A stretch of DNA of 64,000 nucleotides, taken from Pyricularia pennisetigena. Lineage: Eukaryota > Ascomycota > Sordariomycetes > Magnaporthales > Pyriculariaceae. Positions 36,236-48,415 of this stretch are shown here, in pieces (position 1 is the stretch's first letter; each line of letters starts with the position of its first letter). The stretch lies in NCBI RefSeq assembly GCF_004337985.1, contig NC_043741.1:3045348-3109347 (forward strand), read 5' to 3'. The position numbers were made by a program, and so were the translations under genes. The notes below the pieces were generated by a model, which was not told the origin of the DNA, made no database searches, and worked only from the letters and a program-made list of their open reading frames with translations.

Positions 36236-36640
36236 ATGTACAAAGTCGGAAATGTCACAGAGAACCTCAGCCGGGACTCGTCGGATATCCCAGCCTCTCT
36301 GATAAAGACTCTACAATCCCGTCACCAAAGCCTGCGAGACCCGCTCCTCCTCCAGCGCGACGACACGGCTTTCAACGACATGATCCGCCAACTAGCTTTC
36401 GAAGAGCTGGAGAGGCCCGCGAGCAGCGGAGACGAATGCGAAAAGGTTGGCGACTTGGACATGGTCAAGTCGCCGGGCGCATATGCCATGGCAAGGGATG
36501 ATTCGACCATCGCCTCCCGCGACTCTACCTTCATCTCCAAAAGGGCTATTTTGAGCGCAAACAAACGAATGCTAGGAGCCAGGAGGCGCTGCATGATTGC
36601 GTTCAAGCACGTAATGGCCAGGTTGTGCAACGGGGGCTGA
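36236..36640 (+). CDS. Hypothetical 134-aa protein
   Basis: A single open exon with a favourable start (ACAAGATGT). The product is hydrophilic and charged, Ser/Arg-rich, with FNDMIRQLAFEELERPASSG as a likely helix and a basic, Cys-containing C-terminus (RRRCMIAFKHVMARLC). No signal peptide or transmembrane helix is seen, and I know no family for it. The complementary strand also has an open frame, so chance openness cannot be excluded. Evidence for a real gene is length, start context and codon composition only. Confidence 0.42.
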   Translation: MYKVGNVTENLSRDSSDIPASLIKTLQSRHQSLRDPLLLQRDDTAFNDMIRQLAFEELERPASSGDECEKVGDLDMVKSPGAYAMARDDSTIASRDSTFISKRAILSANKRMLGARRRCMIAFKHVMARLCNGG

Positions 36641-37873
36641 AGGGAGAAGAAAACGCGACATCAGGAAGTCAACAGACTATCAGACAAGGAGGTGAAAGAC
36701 CCTTGCGATGGAAAGACCAAGCAATTCCAGGGGCCACCGCTTGGCATGGCAGACACTCCTAGGTGTAAACTGGCTTGGCAAATGCTCCAAGTATTCACGG
36801 CTCGATGGGAACTATGGACTAGTTCTGCGAGGCGATCACAACCGCACGGTCCCTCCCATTCTCACCACGGTCTTTTTCTCAACGGTCAGAACTATTGGAC
36901 TGGTGTATATGGTCTGAGCTGCATCCTTTGTGTTACACAAAGGATCATTCAGCACTTTCTCCAGGTCCATTCTCAATTTGGGGACTCCGACGAAACCTTT
37001 GGGAGCGTGTAGGCAGGGGACGCGAAATACTTTCGACCCTATGCACTCACAGTAGCCCGACGAGCTTTGCGGGATGGTGTGTGTCTCCCAGCATTCGGAC
37101 ACACTGATTGCTATTTTTGCCTTGAGCAAAGAAGAAAAAAAAAAAAAGCTCTCGCTGCCGTTGGTGCCATGGAATGGTGGTACGGTGTAAAGTCTAATGG
37201 ATGACTTTACCTAATCTAATTGTATATGAGGCAGGCCTGTGATGGCTTGTACTCTGTGACCACTGTTGTAAAGAGCTTGAGCTTAAGCTTGAGCTTTGAG
37301 ACGAAGTAAGACCCTGACGGTCGCCAAAATTAGTACAGAATTAGAAATCATATTATATGGACCATCCTGCCACAGTATAGTATTGAAACGCGATCTATTA
37401 CAGCATGTGATTTATCTGGGGTGTGGATGCTTTGAAGTGGTCAATGAATGGTGTGTACATGATTCTGAAGTTGGCCGGGCAAGTATTCAGGAGAATCTTT
37501 AATCCACGCATTTGGGGGGCAGTTCAAGGTGGCCAGCTAAATTGGGGTGAAGCACAAACGCTGATTTGCCAGTATCCCAAATTATGGGTCAACAGTGGAA
37601 CTGGCTGGCTGCACTTCATGGCGTGTAGCGCTCGGCAGGCGCCAAAGGTCCAATTCTCGAACCCCCACAGCCATCTCCAGGTCCCGCAGCAAGTCCCGAT
37701 GGGATGAAAGAGATGGCGTAGTATGTATGGGGTCGACATGACCCGAGATGTTCCAATTGCTCTTTTACATGTTCGTCCTGTGACCGACGGGATAGCTCAA
37801 ACTGTATGGAATGTCTATTTTTGCTAGTCAATTGAGAAGAGCAATTCCAAGAGCAACACGACCGAGATTGAAA
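36641..37873. other. Intergenic region upstream of the muconate cyclase
   Basis: No gene is seen. It includes an A-run near 37131-37147 and a tandem AGCTTGAGCTTAAGCTTGAGCT-like AGCTT-rich patch at about 37272-37296, and it should hold the promoter of the downstream cyclase. Confidence 0.45.
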
Positions 37874-39190
37874 ATGCCTCTCCACCATTTGATGATCGGG
37901 ACCTGGACCCCTCCGGGTGCCATTTTTACGGTTCAGTTTGACGATGAAAAGCTCGAGATCAAGTTGGTCAAGAGGACCGAGATCCCCAAGGACGAGCCCA
38001 TATCATGGATGGCCTTTGACGTGAGTCGTTTTGTTGCTTATGATGTTCATAGAAGCTTAGCTATGCGCTCAGGTCGTTGACTTTGAAATATATATCCATC
38101 CATGGTTTGCACTCGGCCGTGACAGCATGCCAGGAAAAACATCTATGGCTCGGCCATGAAGAAATGGTCTAGCTTTGCTGTCAAGAGTCCCACTGAGATT
38201 ATCCATGAGGCATCTCATCCCATGGGCGGCGATCGTACGTTTATTGATCTCGCTCACTTCATCAAGGTATCTATATCCGATTTACCCTATTAACCAAGAC
38301 GGCAAACACAAAAAAAAAAAAAAACAGCCAAGGCTGCATCCCCCGACACAAACACTCGCGCAATCTTCCTTTTGCCAGCCACCAAGCCCCCCTATGCAGT
38401 CTATTGCAACCCCTTCTACAAGCCACACGCTGGCTACGGCAATATTTTTACCGTCTCGGACACGGGCGCCCTCGCCACCAACGTCCAGGACTACCCGTAC
38501 CAGCCCGACAGTGGGATCCACGGAATGGTCTTTGACCCGCCGACCGAGACCTACCTCTACTCGGCCGACCTGTCGGCGAACCGCCTCTGGGTCCACCGCC
38601 GCCACGTGCCCGGCCGGGACCCCGCCCAGGTCGAGCTGGTCGGGTCCATCGAGGCGCCGGACCCGGGCGACCACCCGCGCTGGGTGGCCATGCACCCGTC
38701 CGGAAATTACCTGTACGCGCTTATGGAGGCGGGCAACCGCATCTGCGAGTACGTCATCGACCCGCAGACGCACATGCCCGTATACACGCACCACTCGTAC
38801 CCGCTCGTGCCTCCGGGCATGCCCAAGAAGGACCGCGAGACCGGCAAGGGCTTGTACCGGTCCGACGTCTGCGCCGTCTCGTCGTCGGGCCGCTACCTCT
38901 TCGCCAGCGCCCGGTCCAACAGTTTCGACCTGACAGGCTACATCGCCGCCTTTCGCCTGCGCGACGACGGCTCCATCGAGAAGCAGCTCTGCCTTAACCC
39001 CACCCCGACCAGCGGCGGTCACAGCAACGCCGTGAGCCCCTGCCCCTGGAGCGACGAGTGGGTCGCCATGACGGACGACGAGCAGGGCTGGATCGAGATG
39101 TTCAGGTGGGAGGGCGAGTTCCTGGCCAGAGTCGCGAGGCTGAGGATCCCCGAGCCTGGGTTCGGCATGAATGCCATATGGTATGACTGA
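37874..39190 (+). CDS. Carboxy-cis,cis-muconate cyclase (3-carboxymuconate lactonizing enzyme)
   Basis: Three exons (37874-38020, 38126-38234, 38328-39190) give 372 aa. The start MPLHHLMIGTWTPPGAIFTV and the end RIPEPGFGMNAIWYD are those of the Neurospora enzyme, a seven-bladed beta-propeller. Internal blocks NIYGSAMKKWSSFAVKSPTE, GIHGMVFDPP, ALMEAGNRICEY and TSGGHSNAVSPCPWSDEW are also conserved. The enzyme (EC 5.5.1.5) makes 3-carboxymuconolactone from 3-carboxy-cis,cis-muconate in the protocatechuate branch of the beta-ketoadipate pathway, used to degrade plant aromatics; it has no signal or membrane segment. No other pathway gene lies nearby. Intron 2 is unusual: its acceptor AG follows a run of 15 A instead of a pyrimidine tract. 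Confidence 0.95.
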
Positions 39191-39310
39191 GACGTTGTGT
39201 ATATAGGAAACAGCCGTGCAGGTCGAGTCTTTTTCAGCCCTGCCAAAAATTGTACCATATTTCGGCCCATGTGCCTGGTTTGCTTAATTGGCTGCAGCGA
39301 GAAAGAGGGA

Positions 39311-39318
39311 NNNNNNNN
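39311..39318. other. Assembly gap (8 N)
   Basis: Eight undetermined bases in the 3' flank of the muconate cyclase gene; the true length is unknown. Confidence 0.99.
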
Positions 39319-39744
39319 AAAGTGTACCCCGGAGAGACACCCGAGGTTCATTTATCCAATCAACACGTGTAGATCAAAAACACTTTGGAGTATTGGTGAA
39401 CATGGCACCAGTAGGTTTGAGCATCATCGTCAGATTCCTCAGTCCGTCCCGCAGGAATGCTTGGCTCTTCCCCCTGGGGGCCAACAAATCCAGCCTAGGA
39501 CGATAAAAACACATTACAGTCTCCACCACCCCTTCGGCCTGTCGGCTCGGCTTAGGCCGCATTCCCACATTCCAAGCCCGAAAAGGCAAGCAATCTAACC
39601 CCCGTCAGCAGCATGTCCCTGGTCCTACATCTCACCTTTAATCTCCCACGAGGTCGCAGTGAAGCTGACATGGCCACAAAAATGCATGAAATCTATGACA
39701 CAAAATTGATATTGTCCGGGGCTAGCCCGCCCCATTCCATCCCG

Positions 39745-39751
39745 TATAAAT
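39745..39751 (+). promoter_or_regulatory. Possible TATA box of the secreted chitinase
   Basis: TATAAAT lies 237 bases before the chitinase ATG, after a pyrimidine-rich stretch. The position is plausible for a gene with a long 5' UTR but is unproven. Confidence 0.3.
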
Positions 39752-39987
39752 CGCTCCCTGATTAGGCAGCACTGTAAGGACATTATCTAGGGTCCACGGA
39801 GTCGACGCTCCTCATGAAGACGTGTAAATATTTATAAAGCAGCAGCCCTTGAAACCCCGTTCGTCGGCCCATCCATCATGATGTTCGGGACCAGCCAGCC
39901 AAGGAACTTTTGTTCTTCCCTGTCGGTGATCTGCAGAAACCCCCTGGGCTCCTCAACAGGTACATCCGCCGTTAATTAGAGCTCAAA

Positions 39988-41928
39988 ATGGTCTCGTCGC
40001 CCAGTCTTTTCCTCTACTTCGCGGCAGGGGCTCTGGCCCTCATAGTCCCGCGGAGCCAAGATGGACTAGGCGTCTCACTCGACCCGGCGAGATCTATTTT
40101 CTCGCGACAGTCAGCCGACCTGCGGTGTGGCAGCCAGAGTCCCGGGGCCTCGACCAAATGTCCCTTGAACGTCTGCTGCTCAGTGGCTGGCTATTGTGGT
40201 GTGAGCACTTTCTTCTGAACCGAGACACGGGCGGTTTTCTTTCGAATCGGCTCTGAACTAATGTCTTTTTTTTTCTCTCTTTCTTTTGTCCACAGACATC
40301 AGAGGCTTACTGCCTCCCGGCAAACGGGTGCCAGGCCGGCTTTGGAACCTGCCAGGTCCGCACGGCGCCGACGTGCTCGCCCAGCGACAAGTCTTCCAAC
40401 GGCCGCTCCATCGGCTACTACCAAGCCGTGGCTGCCCGCCGTTCCTGTGACCGCGTCCTACCGTCCCAGATCAACACGGCTGGCTACACCCATCTGTACT
40501 TCTCCTTCGTGCTCATTGATAAGACAAGCTTTGCTATCACGCCGGCCGACGCCGCCGACGAGGCGCTCTACTCGCAGTTCACCGCCCTCAAGTCCAAGGG
40601 CGTGCAGACGTGGGTGGCCATTGGCGGGGGCGAGTTCAACACGTTCAACCCCAACGATCCGGAGAGGTATAAGATATGGTGAGTTGCTGCCACTTTTGAT
40701 TTGTCGAGAGATAGTCGCGGTCAAGGATGGCTAACGTCTGATTCCCGTTGTGCTTTGTTCTTTTAGGAGTCGCATGGCTGCCGGCGCAACTTCCCGTGCC
40801 CAGTTTATTCGCTCACTCGTAAGCTTCATGGAGCGGTACGGGTTCCAGGGCGCCGACCTTGACTGGGAATGGCCGACAGACCCGAATAGGGGTGGCTCTC
40901 CCACCGATACGGCCAACTACGTCAGCCTTGTCCGTGAGCTGCGTGCTGCTTTTGGTACCCAGTATGGCCTGAGCATGGCGATACCGGCAGACTGGGGCTC
41001 GCTGCTTTATTTTGACGTGCAAGCGATGCATCCGTATCTTGATACCATTGGCTTGATGTCCTATGGTCAGCAGCTTCCCTTGTCCCCAGGCAACGTACAC
41101 GTCACCGTCCCTGATTTCTCAAACTAACGGTCTCTGAACTTTTTAGATCTCCGATCATTTGAGCACTCCACAGATGGCTTGATTCGCGCCCAGACAGACA
41201 TTCGTGACATCACCGAGTTCATCAAGCCGCTTTGGTATTCCTCCGTACCCGCCGCCAAGATCAACCTGGGCCTGGCCTCGTACGGTCGCGGTTACACGCT
41301 CAGCAGCTCCTCGTGCACCTCTCTCGACGCCAACTGCCGCTTCAGCGGCCCGAGCGCCGGTGGCGATTGCCAGCGCAGCCCCGGGGTCCTGTCTCTCAAC
41401 GAGATCAACCGCATCGTCGCGGCTCGCGGTCTGACCCCTCGGTACGACAGCAATGCCATGGTCAAACAGCTGAGCTGGGACGATCAGTGGGTCGGTTACG
41501 ACGACGCGCAGACCTGGGCCGCCAAGAAGACGTGGGCCGACAGCGTGTGTATTGGGGGAACGATGGTGTGGGCCACCGACTTCACCACGCTCCCGGGACC
41601 TATCAGTGCCGCCCCCAACCCGGTGACGACGGACGGCAGGTGCGGCAGCGCCTTTGGAAATGCCGTTTGCGGAAACTGGCCGGACGGTAACTGCTGCTCA
41701 GTTGCTGGGTGGTGTGGCAGTTCCTCGGCCCACTGTGGAAACGGCTGCCAGTCTGGAAACTGTAATTCGCCTGGCGCAGGAAACGTAACCACAGACGGAA
41801 GATGTGGCAAGGACTTTGGAAACACAGTGTGCGGTAGTTGGCCTGACGGCGGGTGCTGCTCAAGCGCAGGATGGTGTGGCCGTTCAACAGCCCATTGTGG
41901 CACTGGCTGTCAATCCGGCTGCTCATAG
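39988..41928 (+). CDS. Secreted GH18 chitinase with three CBM18 chitin-binding domains
   Basis: Four exons (39988-40200, 40296-40678, 40767-41065, 41147-41928) give 558 aa. A hydrophobic signal peptide at the N-terminus is followed by a CBM18 hevein-like domain ([15 protein letters not shown]). The GH18 barrel ([14 protein letters not shown] onward) carries [12 protein letters not shown] with the acid/base Glu at residue 233; the first Asp of the usual motif is Gln, as in some fungal subgroup C enzymes. The barrel ends with [10 protein letters not shown]. Two tandem CBM18 domains follow from about residues 457 and 512, each starting VTTDGRCG and containing CCS-x-AGWCG, nearly identical to each other. 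It should bind and cut chitin outside the cell, in wall remodelling, mycoparasitism or competition. The intron 3 donor is GTCAGC, weaker than the others, but [11 protein letters not shown] after it is right for the family. Confidence 0.92.
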
Positions 41929-42339
41929 ACGTGCTAGGAAATAGTCGTAAACTGTGCCATGGTGAGGCGCAATTTTGCTGGGGATCAGATGCAGCCGAAA
42001 ACTTAATGGGGGAAATAATAGTAATGAATAAATGTTCAATTCTAAAAAGCCGCTTAGACAGCCCAGGGTATTTACAACGAAATGACGCTCAGACACACGA
42101 TCCGCACTAGACTAAGTCTAGATTGCTGGAAAAACGGGTGACTTGATGTATGCTTTATCAAGTGAGTCGCTAGAGCGTTCTGGATATGTCCACGGATGGG
42201 ACACTTCAGCCCAGTTGAGCTGATTTGACGTTCAAGCTATGATTTTTTCTTTTCTTTTTTTTCTTGAAATGATTTGTATGAGGACCAAATTTCTTCTTTT
42301 GTGTCCCTTTTTCAATATGCACCCCAACGCTCCCTCGAC
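41929..42339. other. Convergent intergenic region
   Basis: 3' flanks of two convergent genes. ACTAGACTAAGTCTAGA at 42106-42122 is one of the dispersed CTAG motifs. No gene is seen. Confidence 0.5.
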
Positions 42340-44255
42340 TTAAGGGTTACGATATGGGCCCTCGATTTTCAGGTCTTTGATACCATCCGGCATCAAACGA
42401 AGCCACTCTGCCCAGCTTTCCAGGTGAAGAGCATCGTCACTGAGTCCTATTGTTAGACTCAGCTGCGGCCCGCTCGGGTCGGGCTCAACGCACATAGGCA
42501 ACCCTCTGCGGACTGGTGCGAGAAGAACAGAGGGCAATCGAGTGTTGGCCGCGATCTGTATGTGCAAGGGTGATGGAGCGCTGGTCACTACCTGCTTCTC
42601 CGGGTTGCGGTCGCGACACATGCGGGGATAGGTCGAAAGCAGTTTCGCATGGAGCTCGGCTGCTGTGAAAGGGCTGAGAAACTTCTGGCCTGCCCGCCTT
42701 CGTAATTGTTCCGTCAGTTCTCGTGTAAAGGACGTTCGATCCAGATACGCTGAGTGTTCTTCCGATGCTGATGCCGCAACGACTTCGAGGACCCCTTGTT
42801 GCCGCACCAACTTGGAGGAAGGGTAGTATGCAGCGTCCATCAGAATTAGCGTATCGGAGTTTGCCTCCTCGAGTATTTGTTGGATTCCACTCCACCTGAT
42901 CGTCGAAGCTTCTCTTCGATTTCGCGTGCTGGTCATAGTTATTGCCCATATTAGTACATAGCCAGGATCTGAGGAGACACAACCAGCAACAATAACAAGA
43001 ACGACTTACTGAGCCAAAACCATCTCCCGGTTGGCGTCCAAATAGCTTTGACCAACATAGTAAAGAATCTTTAACACGTCTCGTTGGTCGCGATTGTCAA
43101 CGAAAGACGTTACCGTTTGTGACAACCACCTCCATGAGCTCTTGCCACTCTCGGATACTGATGGGATAGCCTTTATCTCGCTGACGTATTGGTAGTGCTT
43201 TTCCAAGACATCCGAAAGCTCATTCACGGCAGGGCCAACGTCCTGGTCACTTTCGTCTTCCCAGTAGAGGAGCAGTGCTTGAACAGCGTTATACCGGCTG
43301 CGATAAGGGTTCGACGAAATTTTGGACGCCATTGCTTGCAATTCGGACTGGATTGACTCGGCCGTCGGTTGGAACAGAGAAGAGTGCGATGCTTGTGCAG
43401 CTTGCACCACTTGCGAGGCCTGGGCTGCGATCCTCTCTATGCGCGGTCCTGTCGGCAGCGGCGTCCTGATGCGAGAATCACTGTGCGAGAGCCTCCTCAC
43501 GCGGTCCAGTGACGATGACACACTGTCGACATCCATATGGTCCGGATGCTCTTGCGGCGCTGGTGCTTTTGCATGGTTTATTGCCTCGAAACCAGAGTGC
43601 TTGGGGCTACTCGGACGGGCACTTATCGGCGCAAGCTCCTGAGTTGGACTACCGGAGCGATACTTGCGAAAAGCATCTTCCCAAGTCATGTTGTGATGGT
43701 TCGGATGACACTATACGATTTAGTAGCATTGGAGTGAGCAGGTCATCCAACATCAGATCGCCATCTCAAGAATAATGAAAGAGCAATACTAACGGCGACC
43801 CTTCTACGCCGGCACGATTCACAGGCCCCAACACGTCGGATGAGTGCAGCCTTTTCCCTCTGCTCCGCGGACAGGGGACCGGTTCGGCGCCTGGAAGCGC
43901 CGCGACGGCTGCCCGTGTCGGATCCATCTCTCAGCGCAAAAGATGGTAACGCTGTGGCTGTCGGAGAAGACTCGATACTATACACATTTGAATCGTTTGA
44001 CTGGATAGTGGAGCTGTTGGAGTGGGTTGCCGAGGTGCTCGTGGATGAAGCCGTGTTCCTACTCGTGGGCGAAGAGATGTGTGCTAGATGGGAGACGTTG
44101 TTATCGTTGCCGGGGTCCGTTCCTAACGACTGATTGGTTCCGGTAGTGGCGACAGAGGTCGGGCTATTAACATCAGAATGCTGTCGACTTGGGGGACGAC
44201 GGTAGTTATCTGTGGTCGAGGGCGCCTTGGGCAGTCTTGGTTGTTCGGAATTCAT
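42340..44255 (-). CDS. Protein with N-terminal Cys/His motif and degenerate caspase-like tail
   Basis: Three exons on the minus strand (43794-44255, 43010-43710, 42340-42928) give 583 aa. The first ~120 residues are Ser/Thr-rich and disordered. A compact motif follows, RRVGACESCRRRRVACHPNH: C145-x2-C148-x6-C155-H156-x2-H159, which suggests one zinc site, and an intron falls exactly between Ala154 and Cys155. The next block, NMTWEDAFRKY, is shared with many Pezizomycotina proteins of unknown role. A helical middle part contains NELSDVLEKHYQYVSEIK. The C-terminal ~195 residues (TLILMDAAYYPSS, then QQGVLEVVAASASEEH) resemble the p20 core of fungal caspase-like domains, but the expected catalytic Cys in LxDCC is replaced (LMDAAY). 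It may be an inactive scaffold or transcription-related protein; function unknown. Confidence 0.75.
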
Positions 44256-45895
44256 TGCTCGAAACTAACCCGCATGAAAGCGTCCCGTCGGCATTGTCAA
44301 GGAACAAGTGTTTTATCCCCCCAGATAGACGCCCCTCGGGCCAAGAGCTTGTTATTGTCCACCGGTCAGCCGAGCAGATAGGTGGACTTGAGCTGAATAC
44401 AGCCCACTGAGATGCCACTTTTTCTCCAGACCGCTTTGCAGTCAGTTCCGCCTTTTGACAGATCAAACAAGAACCAGTACAATATAAGAAGGGAGGCGGG
44501 GCGGTGGACTTTTTAAGGGACAGAAAAAAAAAAAAAAAAAAGAAGGGGTCAAGGTCACAACAAGGGGGTCGATATAACAAACAAAGAGTATAAGTCAGGC
44601 AGTAAAGACAGAATTGTATGTTAGTGATTTCCAATGTGCAGGGGGAATTGGGCCCGTGTGGACGGTACTGGGTCCAGCGCTGTGGTGTTAGGGCGGCCGA
44701 GGGGTTCGAGGGGCAACGAGCGACCAGTGACGACAGTGGATGTTGGAGAAAAGATTGAGTAAAGAGCCTCTTTGAATCTTGCGCGCGAGTGGGACCTTTG
44801 GTGTAGTTATCCCAAGCCCAAGACGGCGGCTAGGGCAAGCAAGCAGATCCAGCCAGGAGGATCCGGGGGGGTTCAAGATGCAGGGACGTCGAATCGCGCG
44901 GGTGCACAGAAGATCAACCCTGAACAAGAGTGTGACAATCAAAGTGTATGGCAATGTGGTCCTCGGCTGTGGGCAAACTGCTACCCAGCAAGGGAGCCTA
45001 GCCAAGCAACCGCCAGCCAAACACCCGCCGCCTCATGCAGGACCAGACAAACAGATACTGGCAAGGTCCAGATCAATGGCCGCATCAAATGACTGGTACG
45101 GATGCAAAAGAGGTCGAGTCACTAATCTGGGCAAAGCTGGTCGTATCCTATGAACAGCTAAGATGGGCAGGTATTCTTTGTGAGCGCCTTTGTTATGTCG
45201 ACTTGGTTGCTGGATTGCTCTGGACTTTTTCTCAGCGGTCTAGGTATATCTGGAGTAAATAGGCTCGTAACGAGGCACATTGACCTCGAAGGCCGACAGA
45301 ATGACTTGATGGGATATGGTTGGTCAAAAAGTGATGGGTAGTCAACCCACTCGCAGCCGGGCGCTGCAAGATATGCGGAGAATCGAGTGGGATGCAATCG
45401 CCAGCCACTTTTTTTTCTTTTCTTTTCTTCTTCTTTGGTCCTTTGTTTCTTGCTGTTTTGTTTTTTTTTTCTATGTTATTTTAGGACAGTTATATTGTAT
45501 TATCTTCAACTCTAAACGGAAGGGAAGGATAATCAAAATGAGGCAGGTCGTAGAAGCGGTGTTGCTGGACCGGATCGGGAGTTGGCGTCGGTTGATTCCG
45601 CCAGGCAGGGCAAGACAATGTTATGATTGGAGAGAACGGGGTGCTTGGTTTGTCGCTAAAAACTAATAGGCCGTTCACCTCAGAGGGCTCGGAGATACCT
45701 ACCAAGGAGATGAGGTCTGTGATTGCAAATGATAAGCAAAAAGGGGCGCCGGTGCGGATAGGCGGACAGATGAAATGCGATCAAGATGCATGTCCGCTGA
45801 CGATCTGTCTCTCCCTCCCCATCTCCTTTGACTTTCACTTTCCCGCCTGTCATCCCCCTCTCACAGTAGGTATCTTTTCTAGTCCTGCCTCAAGT

Positions 45896-45958
45896 ACGTA
45901 CCTACCTGCCCAATGTACCTGTACCTACCTACCTACCTACTACCACCTAGCCTACCGA
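45896..45958. repeat. CCTA-type microsatellite
   Basis: Imperfect tandem CCTA/TACC units interspersed with GTACCT; related strings recur around 46360 and 46550. Confidence 0.7.
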
Positions 45959-48381
45959 CCAACCCAGGTGCGCAAGGAAGCCATGGATACTCGGGAGGAG
46001 CGGACCTGGAATGACTGACAAGGGAGAAAGGAGGTGTCCACTTGCAACCGCAAAAGACGGGACAACACCGGGTCGATGGACAGGGCATGCAACGCGCACA
46101 GCTGTGGAGAGTGAAACCGAGGCTGCGTAGTGGACGAGCACGGGCAGCAAGCAAGAAGCAAAATGCAGCCGGTCATGACTGGTGGAATCCCAGATAGGAA
46201 AGTGGGAAAAGAGGGTTCCACGCGGATGCGCAGCAATCTTTCTGATTTGGGTGCACGCCAGGAAGGAACGATTTCATCGCATGCGTGTGTAAACCCAAGC
46301 TTGCCAAGCATGGCCGCAATCGTCGCCCCATGATCCCCACCAGCCTACCTTTTAGGTCCAGCGTTGTAGGTACATACATACACTACCTTGCTTGTTGCAC
46401 AAAGATAAGTACCTCAATCCAAGCTTCCCGCCGCTGGATGCACCTTCCATCTTAGCTTTGCGACTGCACCCAGTGAACCGACGTCTCTTCGACTACCTAC
46501 CCCGGCGCGGCTATTCCGATAACTGCCTCTGACGCAAGCCTGGTAAAGTAAGGATGTAGGTAGCAAAGGTAACTTACCCAGGAAAAGTAGCCTTTCCTAT
46601 TTGAGGTTAGGTATGCAATCTATGAAGATTCAGATGTCCCCGTATGCTGGCAGACTGCTTGTTTTTATTCTCCTTTTTTCCCCGACTTTGACGTGTTTTG
46701 GAATCGGCTTTGTCTACCTAACCTTAGCTACCGGGACTTCCGCCATCCGCGGGCTAGCCGTCTTGAGTGCAGGAAATCGTCTCCGGCGCCCGGAAGCGGC
46801 TAAAAGGTAGGGTCACTGCAGTAAGTAGTGTACCTTTTTGACACCGTCACCCCGCTAAGTTGGTGACCGAAAATGGCATGGATGGCAAAGAATAAAAAAA
46901 AAAAAAAAAAAGATGAAAAAAAAAGAATGTGTACAGGACTGAAGCACAGTCAGTTGGGGGCGCTCTTCGGGGTTTCGCCGGGACTCTTCGTCCCATGTCC
47001 ATCAGCCGCTCCCGATTTGATGGAGCCGAGTCTGTCGAGGATAACCTAGCTCGTGGAGACACACCGCATCCCCCCCACCGTCCGTCCACTCTCCCAATTT
47101 GATTTGAAAGAAAAAGAGAGAGGGAGAAAAAAAATCACAGAAAGCAAGAGAAGAAACAGAACAGAGCAAAAATGGGGGCCGTTACTGATTGGGTTGATTG
47201 CCAGGGGGTGCTTGTTGCTCCCTGACCAACAATGCATTGACCGCCAGCTTCAACCACCTTACATTTGCACAAAGTCAATTGGGGATTACCTGGGTATGCC
47301 GGCAAGCTTTAATAACCAATCGAAGGCTAAGATTCCTTCGATTTCTCCCGCCCGTCGTCCAGCGTCAGCCTCGCCGTTCCAATTAATTGCATCCCATCCA
47401 TGCCGCCGACTCCGATTCATCCAACCTATTTTATCTCCCCGTGTCATAAAGTTTTTGCTTTCCTCCCCGTGGTTTCTAAGCTTCCATGCCACTCAGAAGT
47501 CTTCTCGATTCCTGTCGGAATGATCCGAGCAGCTAGCCACTTGACCTGACCGGCGGTCAACCGATGGGTGACGCCGTGCGATGCGATTTAGAGTTGCATG
47601 CGGGCTTTCAAAGACCTAACCCAGCCGCGGTGTTCATCCAGGCAACTCTAGGTGATCAAATGCCACGGCAAATTTACCCCCGACCCTCCCCTGTTGCCCT
47701 GCCCTGGCCACTACGCTTGCTTGCATAAAGAAACATAGACAAACGGTGGGGACGGGACAATATGGCGGGCGGGATGGTCGGGGGTTAAAGCGGGCACTAC
47801 CACGCGCCCGCCGCCGGGCGACTCAAGCAGTCAATTCCAGAATGGATGAGAGGCTCTGTCCAGTGTTTCAATGTGTTGGGATTTGGATTTAAAAGTCTAG
47901 ACTCTTAACGTTTAATACGCACCACTAGAGAGTCAGCTCATCATTTTCCTGCAACCATAACAGAAATTCTACAATAACAGCAAGATGAAAAATACAGCAG
48001 AGGATTATAGCAGCAAGCATCATGAACGTACCTGGTCCTGGACACTTGTTTTTTCAACTTCTTGACTGTACTAGAGATTCGAGCCGACCCGGCGACACAG
48101 TCAAAAACCAAAGAATCCCGCGGGGGTTCCCCACCATGGGCTAGATATCCCTCCCGTGTTGCACGACATACATTACCTGTACAACCAAACCACGGATTTT
48201 GCTGATACTGCCTGTACCTTGGCAACTTCAATAGAAGTCTACTTACTGTGCGTTGATCGTACCCCAGCTAGGTAATAAGGTATCAATGAATTAACCCTCT
48301 CATTAGATTCTTCAGATCTACTACACTATTTCATGTCCTCTCGCCAGCTCTTCCCTGCTTTTCGTTGCGTCTTTCAGCTCC

Positions 48382-48386
<5 letters not shown>

Positions 48387-48415
<29 letters not shown>
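48387..48415. repeat. Poly(T) tract, 29 nt
   Basis: An uninterrupted T homopolymer in the gene-poor region. Confidence 0.9.

Larger units (their letters stand above)
39191..39987. other. Intergenic region between cyclase and secreted chitinase
   Basis: No gene is seen. It contains the assembly gap and the promoter of the downstream chitinase. Confidence 0.5.

Noticed and set aside
47053..47523. 156-codon plus-strand frame in the gene-poor region
   Set aside because: Low-complexity, no recognisable domain, and codon use unlike the real genes of the window.
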